Positions 6,894 through 14,699 of a stretch of DNA of 43,978 bases are shown here, one piece after another. Within the stretch, counting starts at the first letter, position 1. Every line of letters begins with the position of its first letter. A program made the translations under genes and the position numbers. The notes beneath the pieces are model-generated. The model was not told the origin of the DNA. It searched no databases and was given only the letters and a program-made list of their open reading frames with translations. Source of the DNA: JACDAN01 sp035535195 (GTDB taxonomy: Bacteria; Actinomycetota; Thermoleophilia; Gaiellales; Gaiellaceae); contig DATLQK010000068.1 in the NCBI GenBank assembly GCA_035535195.1, forward strand, positions 1 to 43,978, written 5' to 3'.

Positions 6894-7038
6894 CGGAGCG
6901 CTCCCTCGTGAGGCGGGCGAGCTCGGCCAGCTCCCGCTCGATCCGCGAGAGCTTGAGCGCGATCAGCGCAACGTAGAGCAGCACCGCCCCGAACAGGACG
7001 AGGTAGGCGGCGGCCAGGTATCTGTCGCCGGTGCTCAT
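6886..7038 (-). CDS. CcmD-like small membrane protein
   Basis: A 50-residue protein with a single transmembrane helix (about residues 8-28: YLAAAYLVLFGAVLLYVALI) followed by a charged helical tail (LKLSRIERELAELARLTRER). This matches the topology and size of CcmD, which stabilises the CcmABC heme-release complex. Sequence identity in such short proteins is low, so position carries most of the weight: it overlaps ccmC by ATGA and the next gene by 8 nt. Confidence 0.7.
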   Translation of the reverse strand: MSTGDRYLAAAYLVLFGAVLLYVALIALKLSRIERELAELARLTRERSGG

Positions 7039-7727
7039 GCCAGGCGCTCCCTCAGCTCCCTCAGGTTGGCGTCCGCGCGCTTTCCGGTCAGCTCGATCGT
7101 GTACAGCGCCGCGGCCAGGGCGAGCATCCCGGCGAGGCAAACGCAGAACGAGAAGAACATCGAAGCCGACATCTGCGGGCCGTCCCGGGTGAAGATCGGG
7201 GAGGGGTGCAGCAGCTGGTCGGCGAGGCGGATCGCCAGGAAGCTGACGGGCAGTAGGACCGCGCCGAAGAGTGCGTAGACGGCCGAGGTGCGCGCACGGC
7301 GCGGGCCCGGCTCGGTCGAGTAGCGCAGCATGAAATAGGCCGAGTAGAAGAGGAAGAGGATCAGGAAGAGGACGAGCTGGCGTTCGCTCCAGGTCCACCA
7401 GACGCCCCAGGAGATCTTCGCCCAGATCGAGCCCGTGATCAGTGTGAGCACGCCGAAGATCACGCCCATGTGGACGGCGGTGTAGCTCTCGAGATCTGCG
7501 CGCTCGTCGCCCTTCCACAGCAGGCGGAACGCCTTCCATGCGGCCCAGCCGAAGCAGGCGTAGGCGGTCAGGGCGACAGGAACGTGGATGTAGAAGATCC
7601 GCTGGCTCGAGCCTTGGTCGGCATCTTCGGGCGCCCACAGCAGCGCCAGCCCGAGGCCGAGCGTCAGCAGCACGGCCGCGAGCAGAGCGAGGGCGACCGC
7701 GCCGTTATTCCGTAACGACGTACTCAA
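7035..7727 (-). CDS. ccmC: Heme exporter/handling protein CcmC
   Basis: About 230 residues with six predicted membrane helices. It carries the Trp-rich heme-handling motif SWGVWWTWSERQ (about residue 115) and the flanking His residues expected in CcmC: RIFYIHVPVAL near the first periplasmic loop and DQLLHPSPIF after the Trp motif. It presents heme to the CcmE chaperone in system I cytochrome c maturation. No ATG or GTG is available near the N-terminus; the TTG chosen lies 23 nt inside the end of ccmB and places the first helix directly after the start. No ccmE, ccmF or ccmH is visible in the window. Confidence 0.88.
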   Translation of the reverse strand: MSTSLRNNGAVALALLAAVLLTLGLGLALLWAPEDADQGSSQRIFYIHVPVALTAYACFGWAAWKAFRLLWKGDERADLESYTAVHMGVIFGVLTLITGSIWAKISWGVWWTWSERQLVLFLILFLFYSAYFMLRYSTEPGPRRARTSAVYALFGAVLLPVSFLAIRLADQLLHPSPIFTRDGPQMSASMFFSFCVCLAGMLALAAALYTIELTGKRADANLRELRERLA

Positions 7728-8346
7728 AGCTTGCCCAGGAGAGGATCGCAAAGATGAGGTCGTAGAGCGCCAGGAAGCCGAGGTAGCGAGCGGGATCCTC
7801 GGCGAGGGTGGCGCCGACGCCGCCCACGACCAGCGGGATCGCGAGCGGGAGGAAGAGGAGCGGCAGGAGCAGCTCGCGTGCCCGTGCGGCCGCGGCCATC
7901 GCACCGAGCAGCGTCCCCACCGAGGCGATGCCGATGTCCGCGAGCGCGACGCCCGCCACGAGCTCCCAGCTGACGGGCTCGTAGAAGAGCGCGAACGCCG
8001 GCAGCGCGACGGCTTCGGCGAAGATCAGGAAGGCGACGACGCTCAGCGTTTTCCCGAGCCAGATCGCGCTGCGGTCGCACGGCGCGAGGATCAGGCCGTC
8101 GATCACCGCCCCCTCCCTCTCGGCCACGAACGACCGGACGAGGGCGAGCAGCGCCGTGAAGAGGAGCGCGATCCAGAGCATCCCGGCGGCGGCGAGGCCG
8201 GAGGAGTCGTCCGGCAGCGCGAAGTGGAAGACGACGAGCGCCCCGACGACGAAGAGCAGCATCGCCGGGACGGTGTCGCGCGAGCGCAGCTCGACGAGCA
8301 GGTCCTTGCGCGCGAGGGCGGCCACGTCGGCGAGGTAGCCGGTCAT
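7705..8346 (-). CDS. ccmB: ABC transporter permease CcmB
   Basis: CcmB is the membrane subunit of the CcmAB ATPase that releases holo-CcmE during cytochrome c maturation. The 213-residue protein has six hydrophobic helices and the typical N-terminal ALARKDLLVELRSRD. Other family features are RSFVAEREGAVIDGLILAP after the second helix and a C-terminal segment ending in FEYVVTE. Its ATG overlaps the ccmA stop as ATGA. Confidence 0.93.
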   Translation of the reverse strand: MTGYLADVAALARKDLLVELRSRDTVPAMLLFVVGALVVFHFALPDDSSGLAAAGMLWIALLFTALLALVRSFVAEREGAVIDGLILAPCDRSAIWLGKTLSVVAFLIFAEAVALPAFALFYEPVSWELVAGVALADIGIASVGTLLGAMAAAARARELLLPLLFLPLAIPLVVGGVGATLAEDPARYLGFLALYDLIFAILSWASFEYVVTE

Positions 8347-8933
8347 GCGGCTGCGAGCGCCAGTCGGGACGTCGGACGGCCGGCGAGCCGCTCCGGCTGA
8401 TGGCTGGAGAGAACGATCGTCCGGCCGGGCACCGCCCGCTCGAGCTCGCCGAGGAGGAGCTCGGCTCCGGCCGCGTCGAGCGCGGCGAACGGCTCGTCCA
8501 GAAGCAGCAGGTCCGGCTCGTGCAGGAGCGCCCGCGAGAGCGCGAGCCGCTGGAGCATTCCGCGCGAGAGCGCGGAAGTGGACTCGTTGCGCGCCGCCCA
8601 CAGGCCGAAGCGCTCGAGCAGCATCCCGGCGCGCTCGCGACGCTCGGGGATCCGGTAGAGGCGGCCGTAGAGGTCGAGGTTCTCGAGCGGCGTCAGCTCG
8701 CGGTACACGAGTGGGTCGTGGCCGAGGAAGCCGAGACGCGAGCGGTCGAGGTCGACCTCGAGCTGGCCGGCGGTGGGCGCGATCAGCCCGGCGATCAGGC
8801 GGAGGAGGGTCGTCTTCCCGGAGCCGTTCGCGCCGGTGACGAGCAGGAAGTCGCCGCGGTCGACGTCCAGGTCGAGGCCGGCAAGCACGCGCTTGTTGCC
8901 GAACCGCCGCCCGAGCCCGCGCGCGTGGATCAT
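8343..8933 (-). CDS. ccmA: Heme exporter ATP-binding protein CcmA
   Basis: A compact ABC ATPase of 196 residues, the usual CcmA size. Walker A is GANGSGKTT (about 34-42), the Q-loop region is RLGFLGHDPLVY, the ABC signature appears as LSRGM (where LSAGQ or LSRGQ is common), Walker B with the catalytic Glu is LLLLDEP, and the switch His is in LSSHQPE. It starts the ccm-hem operon, with about 155 bases of non-coding DNA upstream. A weak minus-strand -10-like TACGAT lies near 8993 in that gap. Confidence 0.93.
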   Translation of the reverse strand: MIHARGLGRRFGNKRVLAGLDLDVDRGDFLLVTGANGSGKTTLLRLIAGLIAPTAGQLEVDLDRSRLGFLGHDPLVYRELTPLENLDLYGRLYRIPERRERAGMLLERFGLWAARNESTSALSRGMLQRLALSRALLHEPDLLLLDEPFAALDAAGAELLLGELERAVPGRTIVLSSHQPERLAGRPTSRLALAAA

Positions 8934-9089
8934 CGGCGCGGGGCGCCTACGTCTCTGTAACCCGGCACGCCCGACCTCCTCCCCACCGCGATCGTAGCGA
9001 GGTCAGGCGCACGCATGGGTCACGAAACCGCGCCGAGACCGGGATCCCACGCCGGCGCACCCGGGCCGGCGCATGCCCGCGGGTTCGCA
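8934..9089. other. Intergenic region upstream of ccmA
   Basis: About 156 bases between mogA and ccmA on the same strand. I see a possible minus-strand -10 (TACGAT), a purine-rich GGGGAGGAGG near 8980 that is too far from ccmA to be its ribosome site, and a short direct repeat of GCCGGCGCA. There is no convincing gene, and no clear terminator for mogA. Confidence 0.4.
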
Positions 9090-9569
9090 TCACGTCTGCC
9101 GGTGCCCGCCCTGCTCGCCCGCCAGGAGCCGCAGCGCGTGCGGCAGCGCCCGCCGCACCACTGCGAATCCGTCGCGGCAGCCGCCGGGCGAGCCCGGCAG
9201 GTTCACGACGAGCGAGCTCCCCCGGATTCCGGCCACCCCGCGCGAGAGCAGCCCATGCGGCGTGCGCGCGGCCGAGTCCGCCCGCAGGGCCTCTGCGATT
9301 CCCGGCACCTGCCGCTCGAGCACGGAAGCCGTGGCCTCCGGCGTCACGTCCCGCGGAGCCACGCCGGTGCCGCCGGTAGTCAGAACGAGCGCGTGCTCGT
9401 CCGTGAGCTCCTCGATCGCCTCGGCGACCTCGCTCCGCTCGTCGGGGACGACCCGCCTCGCCACGTCGTAGCCCTCCGCGGCGAGGAGCTCCTCCAGGAC
9501 CGAGCCGCTCTCGTCTTCCCGCTCTCCGCGGGCGACCCCGTCGGAGACCGTCAGAATCGCCGCCTTCAG
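9090..9569 (-). CDS. mogA: Molybdopterin adenylyltransferase (MogA/MoaB family), CTG start
   Basis: The product is about 159 residues and binds or adenylates molybdopterin in molybdenum cofactor synthesis. Motifs are the N-terminal KAAILTVSDGVARGE, DESGSVLEELLAAEGY, the cofactor-binding VLTTGGTGVAPRDVTPEA, and GIRGSSLVVNLPGSP near the C-terminus. The reading frame has no ATG, GTG or TTG before the conserved N-terminus; the first GTG (9464) would remove the first 35 residues. A CTG overlapping the moaC stop as CTGA gives exactly the family N-terminus. MogA and MoaB cannot be separated by sequence reading alone. Confidence 0.88.
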   Translation of the reverse strand: MKAAILTVSDGVARGEREDESGSVLEELLAAEGYDVARRVVPDERSEVAEAIEELTDEHALVLTTGGTGVAPRDVTPEATASVLERQVPGIAEALRADSAARTPHGLLSRGVAGIRGSSLVVNLPGSPGGCRDGFAVVRRALPHALRLLAGEQGGHRQT

Positions 9570-10012
9570 GCCGGCTCCTTCGTCTTCTCCAGCAGCCGTA
9601 CGTCGGACAGCGTCATCGAGTCGTCGACCGCCTTCGCCATGTCGTAGAGCGTGAGGGCGGCGACGCTCGCCGCCACGAGCGCCTCCATCTCCACCCCGGT
9701 CTGCGCCGTCGTCTCGACCGTCGAGATGACCTCAGCACCGTCGTCGACGACCCGCACCTGCACGTCGATCGACGTCAGCGGCAGCGGGTGGCAGAGGGGA
9801 ATCAGCTCGCTCGTCCGCTTCGCCGCCATCACGCCGGCCACCTGCGCCGTCGTCAGCGCGTCCCCCTTCGGGAGCTCCCGAAGCCGCCCCGCCGTGGCGG
9901 CCGCCATCGTCAGCAGCGCCCGCGCGGTCGCCCGCCGCCGCGACGACGGCTTGCCGCCCACGTCGACCATGCGGACGCCGCCCTCCTCGTCGAGGTGCGA
10001 GAACCCGCTCAC
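9566..10012 (-). CDS. moaC: Cyclic pyranopterin monophosphate synthase
   Basis: MoaC converts the cyclised GTP intermediate to cyclic pyranopterin monophosphate. The 148-residue product begins SGFSHLDEEGGVRMVDVG as the family does. It has the AKRTSELIPLCHPLPLT block and the active-site region TTAQTGVEMEALVAASVAAL followed by LYDMAKAVD. The GTG start overlaps the otsA stop as GTGA, so a molybdenum-cofactor gene is translationally coupled to a trehalose gene. No moaA, moaD or moaE is in the window. Confidence 0.95.
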   Translation of the reverse strand: MSGFSHLDEEGGVRMVDVGGKPSSRRRATARALLTMAAATAGRLRELPKGDALTTAQVAGVMAAKRTSELIPLCHPLPLTSIDVQVRVVDDGAEVISTVETTAQTGVEMEALVAASVAALTLYDMAKAVDDSMTLSDVRLLEKTKEPA

Positions 10013-11487
10013 CGGGAGGCGCGGGCATGCGCCAGCACCCGGTCGAGATCGCCGAGCTGTGCCTCCACCCACCCCGCGAGGTCGTGGTCGCGGACGTGGG
10101 AGCGGAGTCCCTCGAGCCGTTCACGGCGCTCCTCCGCCGACATCTCGAGCGCCACCCGGAGCGCCTCGGCCTGGCCTGCGATGTCGAACGGGTTCACGGT
10201 CAGCGCCCACTCGGAGAGCTCCGCGTGTGCACCGGCGTTCTCGGAGAGGACGAGGACGCCGTCGCGCTCGTTCACGAGCGGCGCCTCCTTGGCGACGAGG
10301 TTGAGCCCGTCGAAGATCGCGTTCACGAGCAGGACGTCGTACTGCTTGTAGGCGGCGACCGACTCGAGGAAGTTGTCGGCGATCCGGAGATCGATCGGTG
10401 TCCAGTTCTCCGTCTGGAAGTGATCGTTCACCGAGCGCGCCGTCCGCTGGATCGCGCCGAGATACTCGGCGTACTCGGGGATGTCCTGGCGGGTGGGGTC
10501 GAGCAACGCGAGCATGCCGACCTTCTCGTGGAGCTCCGGATGGTCCTCCAGCAGCCGCTCGAACGCGCGGAAGCCGCGCACGACGTTCTTCGAGGGATCG
10601 GTCCGGTCGACCCGGAGGACCAGCCGCTCCGGACGCTTCTCCAGGAGCTGCGCCTCCAGCTCGAGCACCTCTGAGCTCTCCGCGAGCTCGTCGAACTCGC
10701 CAGGATCGACGGAGATCGGATGGCAGGTGGCGAAGACGCGGCGGCCGTCGTAGTCGGCGGTCCCCTCCTCGAAGTTCGCCTCCGCGCCGGCAATGTCGGC
10801 GCACGAGCGCAGGAAGTTCCGGCGCCAACGGTCCGTGTGGAAGCCGATCGTGTCGTTCGCAAGCAGCCCGTCGTGCAGGGCGAGGCGGATCGCCTCGGGC
10901 AGCACGCGCCAGTAGTCCGGCTCGGGCCACGGGATGTGGATGAAGTGTGAAAGCGCCGCTTCGGGCGCCCGCGCCCGCACGAGCCTCGGCGCCAGGTACA
11001 GGTGGTAATCGTGGAAGCAGACGGCGGCGTCCGGTTGCGCCTCGAGCTCGGCGACGACCGCGTCCGCGAACCCGGCGTTCACCGCCACGTACCCCTCGTC
11101 CCAGGCGAGATGGAGGCCGCGGTCGAGATTCGGCGAGTGCGCGAGGTCCCAGAGGTAGTGCTGGAGGAACCACAGCGTCGGGTTCGCGACGACGTTGTAG
11201 AACCAGTCGTAGGCGGCCTCGTCATGGGCCACGAGCTTGAGCCGGTAGGGCGAGCCGTCACGAGCGATCTCCTCGATCGCCTCCCCGCCGGCCTCCCCCG
11301 CCACGGCCCGGTCTTCCTCGGTCATCGCGCTCGCGACCCAGGTCACGTCGTGCAGCGCGACGAGGCTGCGGAGCGCCGTCACGAGGCCTCCGCCGCCACG
11401 ACGCGCCACCCGCGCCCCGTTCTCGTCCTGTCCGAACGTCACCGGCGGACGGTTCGAAACGACGATCAGCTTTCGCCGTGCTCCCAC
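10009..11487 (-). CDS. otsA: Trehalose-6-phosphate synthase (GT20)
   Basis: OtsA joins glucose from a nucleotide sugar to glucose-6-phosphate, giving trehalose-6-phosphate. At 492 residues it is a normal bacterial length and has no fused phosphatase. Motifs are LIVVSNRPPVTF at the N-terminus, GGGGLVTAL, WDEGYVAVN, CFHDYHLYLAP, HFIHIPWPEP, the sugar-phosphate-binding LRVDRTDPSKNV and the acidic DGLNLVAKEAPLVN followed by VLSENAGAH. It lies 45 nt after treT on the same strand. No otsB phosphatase is visible here, so dephosphorylation must be encoded elsewhere if this route is used. Confidence 0.94.
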   Translation of the reverse strand: MGARRKLIVVSNRPPVTFGQDENGARVARRGGGGLVTALRSLVALHDVTWVASAMTEEDRAVAGEAGGEAIEEIARDGSPYRLKLVAHDEAAYDWFYNVVANPTLWFLQHYLWDLAHSPNLDRGLHLAWDEGYVAVNAGFADAVVAELEAQPDAAVCFHDYHLYLAPRLVRARAPEAALSHFIHIPWPEPDYWRVLPEAIRLALHDGLLANDTIGFHTDRWRRNFLRSCADIAGAEANFEEGTADYDGRRVFATCHPISVDPGEFDELAESSEVLELEAQLLEKRPERLVLRVDRTDPSKNVVRGFRAFERLLEDHPELHEKVGMLALLDPTRQDIPEYAEYLGAIQRTARSVNDHFQTENWTPIDLRIADNFLESVAAYKQYDVLLVNAIFDGLNLVAKEAPLVNERDGVLVLSENAGAHAELSEWALTVNPFDIAGQAEALRVALEMSAEERRERLEGLRSHVRDHDLAGWVEAQLGDLDRVLAHARASR

Positions 11488-11532
11488 GCGCCGGACCCTA
11501 CCCCAGCGCCTTTTTCCGGCCGAACGCGCGGC

Positions 11533-12819
11533 TCAGACGGCGCCGCTCGATACGGTCACGAGCTCGGTCCCGCCCGTGTCGTTCCCGCTCAGACGGTTGA
11601 AGAGCGCGAGCCAGTCGCGGAGAAGGCGCGGCATCAGGAAATGCACGCGGACGTACTCCTTGCCCCTCCGCCCTCGCACTCCGGCGGCCGACGGGTCGGC
11701 GAGGATCTCCTTGCACGCCGCGGCGCACTCCTCGACCGAGTCGACCAGCCACCCCGTCTCTCCGTCCTGGATCTGCGACGGGATGCCGCCCGCCCGGCCG
11801 CCGATCATCGGACGCGCCTTCCACAGCGCCTCCGTGACCGTCAGGCCGAAGCCCTCCCGGATCGACTTCTGCAACACCGCCGCCGAGTGCACCTGGAAGG
11901 CGTTGACCTCGATCGCGCCGATGTTGTTCAGGTTGGAGAGGATGAAGATGTCCGGGTCGGCGGCCGCGTACTCGACCGTCTGGTTGTAGTACTCCCACCC
12001 CTCGGGATCGTCATGGGCCATCGACCCGACGAGCGCAAGCTGGAGACCGGGATGCTCCTCGCGCGCCAGTCGGTAGGCGTCGATCACGCCAAGCGGGTCT
12101 TTCCAGGGATCGAACCGCGACACCTGCGTGACCACCGGCCGGCTCACGTCGATCCCGAACTGGTCGACGATGTAGGCGGCGTCTTCGGCCGAGAGCGCCA
12201 TGTTCTTGGGCGCGAGCGGATCGATCGCGGGGGGCCAGATGAACGCGTCCGGCAGCTTGTCCGTCGCCGGGACGTACTCGGGCCGGTGGAAGATCGTGGA
12301 GTCGAAGCGGCCGATCGACGGCAGCAGGAACTCGAGGACCTCCTGGTTCGGCTCCGACAGGTCGATGTGGCAGCGCCAGATCCAGCGCGCGCTCCGGTCG
12401 GGGAAGTGGTCGATCATCGCCGCGGGCTGCGGGTCGTGGATGATGACGAAGTCGTAGTCGGACTCGTCGAACTCCTCGGCGTTGAGCGCGTTGTAACGGT
12501 GGAAGGTCTCCTCCTCGTCCGCCGTGAGGCCGACGGGGCTTCCCTGCAGCGCGTTGTGGATCTTCTTCGTGACGTTGAAGAACTCGTCCTCGCCGTGGAT
12601 GATCCGCCACTCGGCATCGAGCCCCGCGCTCCGCATCAGCGGTACGAGCGTGTAGTTGATCTCCGCCACTCCGCCGCCAAAGGCCGTCGCGGAGAGATGC
12701 AGCACGCGCTTCCCTTCCATCGGGCCGGCCAGCCGCTGGATCTCGGCCATCAGGCCGCGCCCGAGAATCGTCGCGTAGTCCGCGAGCGACTTCGTTCCGA
12801 CATTGACGGGATGAAGCAT
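11533..12819 (-). CDS. treT: Trehalose synthase TreT-like glycosyltransferase (GT4)
   Basis: A 428-residue GT-B enzyme of the GT4 family, closest in style to trehalose glycosyltransferring synthase, which makes trehalose from a nucleotide-glucose and free glucose. Diagnostic stretches are HLSATAFGGGVAEINYTLVP near residue 41, EWRIIHGEDEFFNVTKKIHN, FVIIHDPQPAAM, VSRFDPWKDPLGVI and the nucleotide-sugar EX7E-type region REGFGLTVTEALWKARPMIG. Related GT4 enzymes with other acceptors exist, so the acceptor is not certain. Adjacent otsA supports a trehalose role. It has an ATG start, with about 50 nt separating it from the upstream kinase-like gene. Confidence 0.78.
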   Translation of the reverse strand: MLHPVNVGTKSLADYATILGRGLMAEIQRLAGPMEGKRVLHLSATAFGGGVAEINYTLVPLMRSAGLDAEWRIIHGEDEFFNVTKKIHNALQGSPVGLTADEEETFHRYNALNAEEFDESDYDFVIIHDPQPAAMIDHFPDRSARWIWRCHIDLSEPNQEVLEFLLPSIGRFDSTIFHRPEYVPATDKLPDAFIWPPAIDPLAPKNMALSAEDAAYIVDQFGIDVSRPVVTQVSRFDPWKDPLGVIDAYRLAREEHPGLQLALVGSMAHDDPEGWEYYNQTVEYAAADPDIFILSNLNNIGAIEVNAFQVHSAAVLQKSIREGFGLTVTEALWKARPMIGGRAGGIPSQIQDGETGWLVDSVEECAAACKEILADPSAAGVRGRRGKEYVRVHFLMPRLLRDWLALFNRLSGNDTGGTELVTVSSGAV

Positions 12820-12868
12820 TCAGGCGTCTCCTGACCGGCTCAGGGGGCGGTGCTGTCGGAGGATCGGA

Positions 12869-13318
12869 TTAATCCTGAATGAACTTTACGAACCGAAGGC
12901 GGGAACCCTTCCCGTCTGCACCCGGACCGAGCTCGAGCTCGTCAGCGAGCTCCTGGATGATCGCGATCCCGAGGCCTCCCTCGGTGAGCGCGCCTGCTCC
13001 CGCCGCCGCGTCGTCGGCGACCGTGAACCCCTCCCCGTCGTCCGAAACCTCGACGACGAGACGATCCTTGTGGAGCTCGTAGACGACCTGCACGGCTCCC
13101 TCCCGCCCGTCCCGGTACGCGTGGCGGACGGAGTTCGAGCACGCCTCGGTGACGGCGAGCTTGAGATCGCCGAGCGTCTCCTCCGAGAGCGGGCGCAGTT
13201 GCGAGAGCCCGCTCAGAGCGAGGCGGACGAGGGTGATGTACTCCGCCTTTGCCGGGATCGTCAACCGCACGGCGCGCGCGTCGCCGTTTGATCTCGCTGT
13301 GGAGGAACTCGTCGTCAT
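12869..13318 (-). CDS. RsbW-like anti-sigma factor kinase (HATPase_c_2)
   Basis: A 149-residue GHKL ATPase of the SpoIIAB/RsbW type that typically binds a sigma factor and phosphorylates an anti-anti-sigma protein. The N box is LKLAVTEACSNSVRHAY, the G1 box is VSDDGEGF and the G2 box is GGLGIAIIQELADE; no dimerisation His is expected or present. A TTG six codons upstream could also start it. No antagonist or sigma factor gene adjoins, so its partners are elsewhere. Its position between an envelope-stress cluster and trehalose genes fits a general stress switch, but this is inference. Confidence 0.85.
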   Translation of the reverse strand: MTTSSSTARSNGDARAVRLTIPAKAEYITLVRLALSGLSQLRPLSEETLGDLKLAVTEACSNSVRHAYRDGREGAVQVVYELHKDRLVVEVSDDGEGFTVADDAAAGAGALTEGGLGIAIIQELADELELGPGADGKGSRLRFVKFIQD

Positions 13319-13420
13319 CGCCGTTCGGTTTCGCAAGGTTCTACCAAGATTCGGCCGACGCGTCGTCCCGAATCTCCCCCGGTTCGGGTCCTCTCCCCTC
13401 CCCGTCGGCCCTAAACGCGC

Positions 13421-14662
13421 TCAGCATCCCCCGGCGGGCCGCGCCGGGCGCTCGCCGAGTCGCACGGGGACGACCAGGCGCTTGCCGTTGCGAAGCAGCG
13501 TGAATTGGACCACCTGCCCCGGCGCGAGCGCCTCGCTGACCACCCGGACCAGATCGTCCGCACGTTGCACGGTGTTGTTGCCGATCCTGACAACGACGTC
13601 ACCGCCGAGCCGAACTTGGAGGCCGTTCAGCTCCTTGCGCTGCGTCCCGCCGCGCAGGCCGGCCTTCTCACCGGGCCCGCCGTCGACGACACAGGCGACG
13701 ACCGCGCCCCGCTGAACCGGGTAGCCGAAACGGCGCGCGATGCTCGGCGTCAGATCCTCGGCGTTGACCCCGACGTACGCGTACGACACGCGACCGTTCT
13801 GAGTCAGCTGCTCGAACGTCCGCCGCGCCGCGTTGATCGGGATCGCGAAGCCGACTCCCTCGGCCTGGCCGGAGTCGCTTCTAATCTGGGCGTTGATCCC
13901 GATCACCCGGCCGCGGGCGTCGAAGAGCGGCCCGCCGGAATTCCCGTGCGTGATCGGCGCGTCGGTCTGAATGGCGTCGGGGACGGTGTACTCCGAGGTG
14001 AGCGAGTCGATCGAGCGACGCGTGGCCGAGACGATCCCGACCGCGAGCGAGTTCTCGTTTCCGAACGGGCTGCCCATCGCCGCCACGGGTTCGCCGACGA
14101 CCACGCGGGCGGAATTGCCCAGCGGCACCGGCTCGAGCGCGTGCGCCTTCGACTCGACGTGAAGCACGGCCACGTCGTCGTTGAGATCCCAGCCGACGAG
14201 TGTCGCGGCGACCCGGTCGTTATCGTCGAACGCGACGAACAAGCGGCTCGCCGCCTTGGGGTCGCGCGTGCTCTCTCCCGCGGTGGTCACCACGTGGGCA
14301 CTCGTCAGGATGTCGCCCGCCCGTGAGATCACGAAGCCCGAGCCCTGCGCCGCATGCTCGGTCGGGGGCTCCTTGTCGAAGAAGGAGTAGATCGTGACGA
14401 CGCCCGAGCGGCGCGACCGGTAGATCGCCGCCGGATCAAAGGCGTTGCCCGCGAGCGGCTTGGAGGTGACCTCCGGCAGCCGCCGCTCCACCGGTGTCGC
14501 CGTGCCGCGGCCCTGGACGAAGACCGTTTCGGTCGAGCCGCCCGCGAGGCCGGTACGATCGCCGACCACCAACGCGAAGACGCCGCCGAGAACGGCGGCG
14601 GCAAGGGCGAGTGCGGCAACGGCACCTGGACGCACGACGGTCTCACTGTAGCCAGGGCGCAC
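13421..14662 (-). CDS. HtrA/DegP-type serine protease with PDZ domain
   Basis: About 413 residues: an N-terminal signal anchor (VAALALAAAVLGGVFALVV, about 14-32), a trypsin-like domain with intact triad, His about 123 in LTSAHVV, Asp about 163 in LNDDVAVL and Ser about 242 in THGNSGGPLF, and a single PDZ domain from about 305 to 400. It acts outside the membrane on misfolded proteins. Several GTG codons could start it; the one used lies just outside the end of the kinase gene. It is the third gene after a response regulator and kinase, an arrangement like mprA-mprB-pepD in mycobacteria, which suggests envelope-stress control. Confidence 0.92.
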   Translation of the reverse strand: MRPGYSETVVRPGAVAALALAAAVLGGVFALVVGDRTGLAGGSTETVFVQGRGTATPVERRLPEVTSKPLAGNAFDPAAIYRSRRSGVVTIYSFFDKEPPTEHAAQGSGFVISRAGDILTSAHVVTTAGESTRDPKAASRLFVAFDDNDRVAATLVGWDLNDDVAVLHVESKAHALEPVPLGNSARVVVGEPVAAMGSPFGNENSLAVGIVSATRRSIDSLTSEYTVPDAIQTDAPITHGNSGGPLFDARGRVIGINAQIRSDSGQAEGVGFAIPINAARRTFEQLTQNGRVSYAYVGVNAEDLTPSIARRFGYPVQRGAVVACVVDGGPGEKAGLRGGTQRKELNGLQVRLGGDVVVRIGNNTVQRADDLVRVVSEALAPGQVVQFTLLRNGKRLVVPVRLGERPARPAGGC

Positions 14663-14699
14663 GGCCTTGCCGGACGTGTTTCCACGGGAAAAGGCCGCC

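Noticed and set aside
14676..14691. parS-like sequence TGTTTCCACGGGAAAA
   Set aside because: It matches the parS consensus at only about 10 of 16 positions and the central symmetry is lost.
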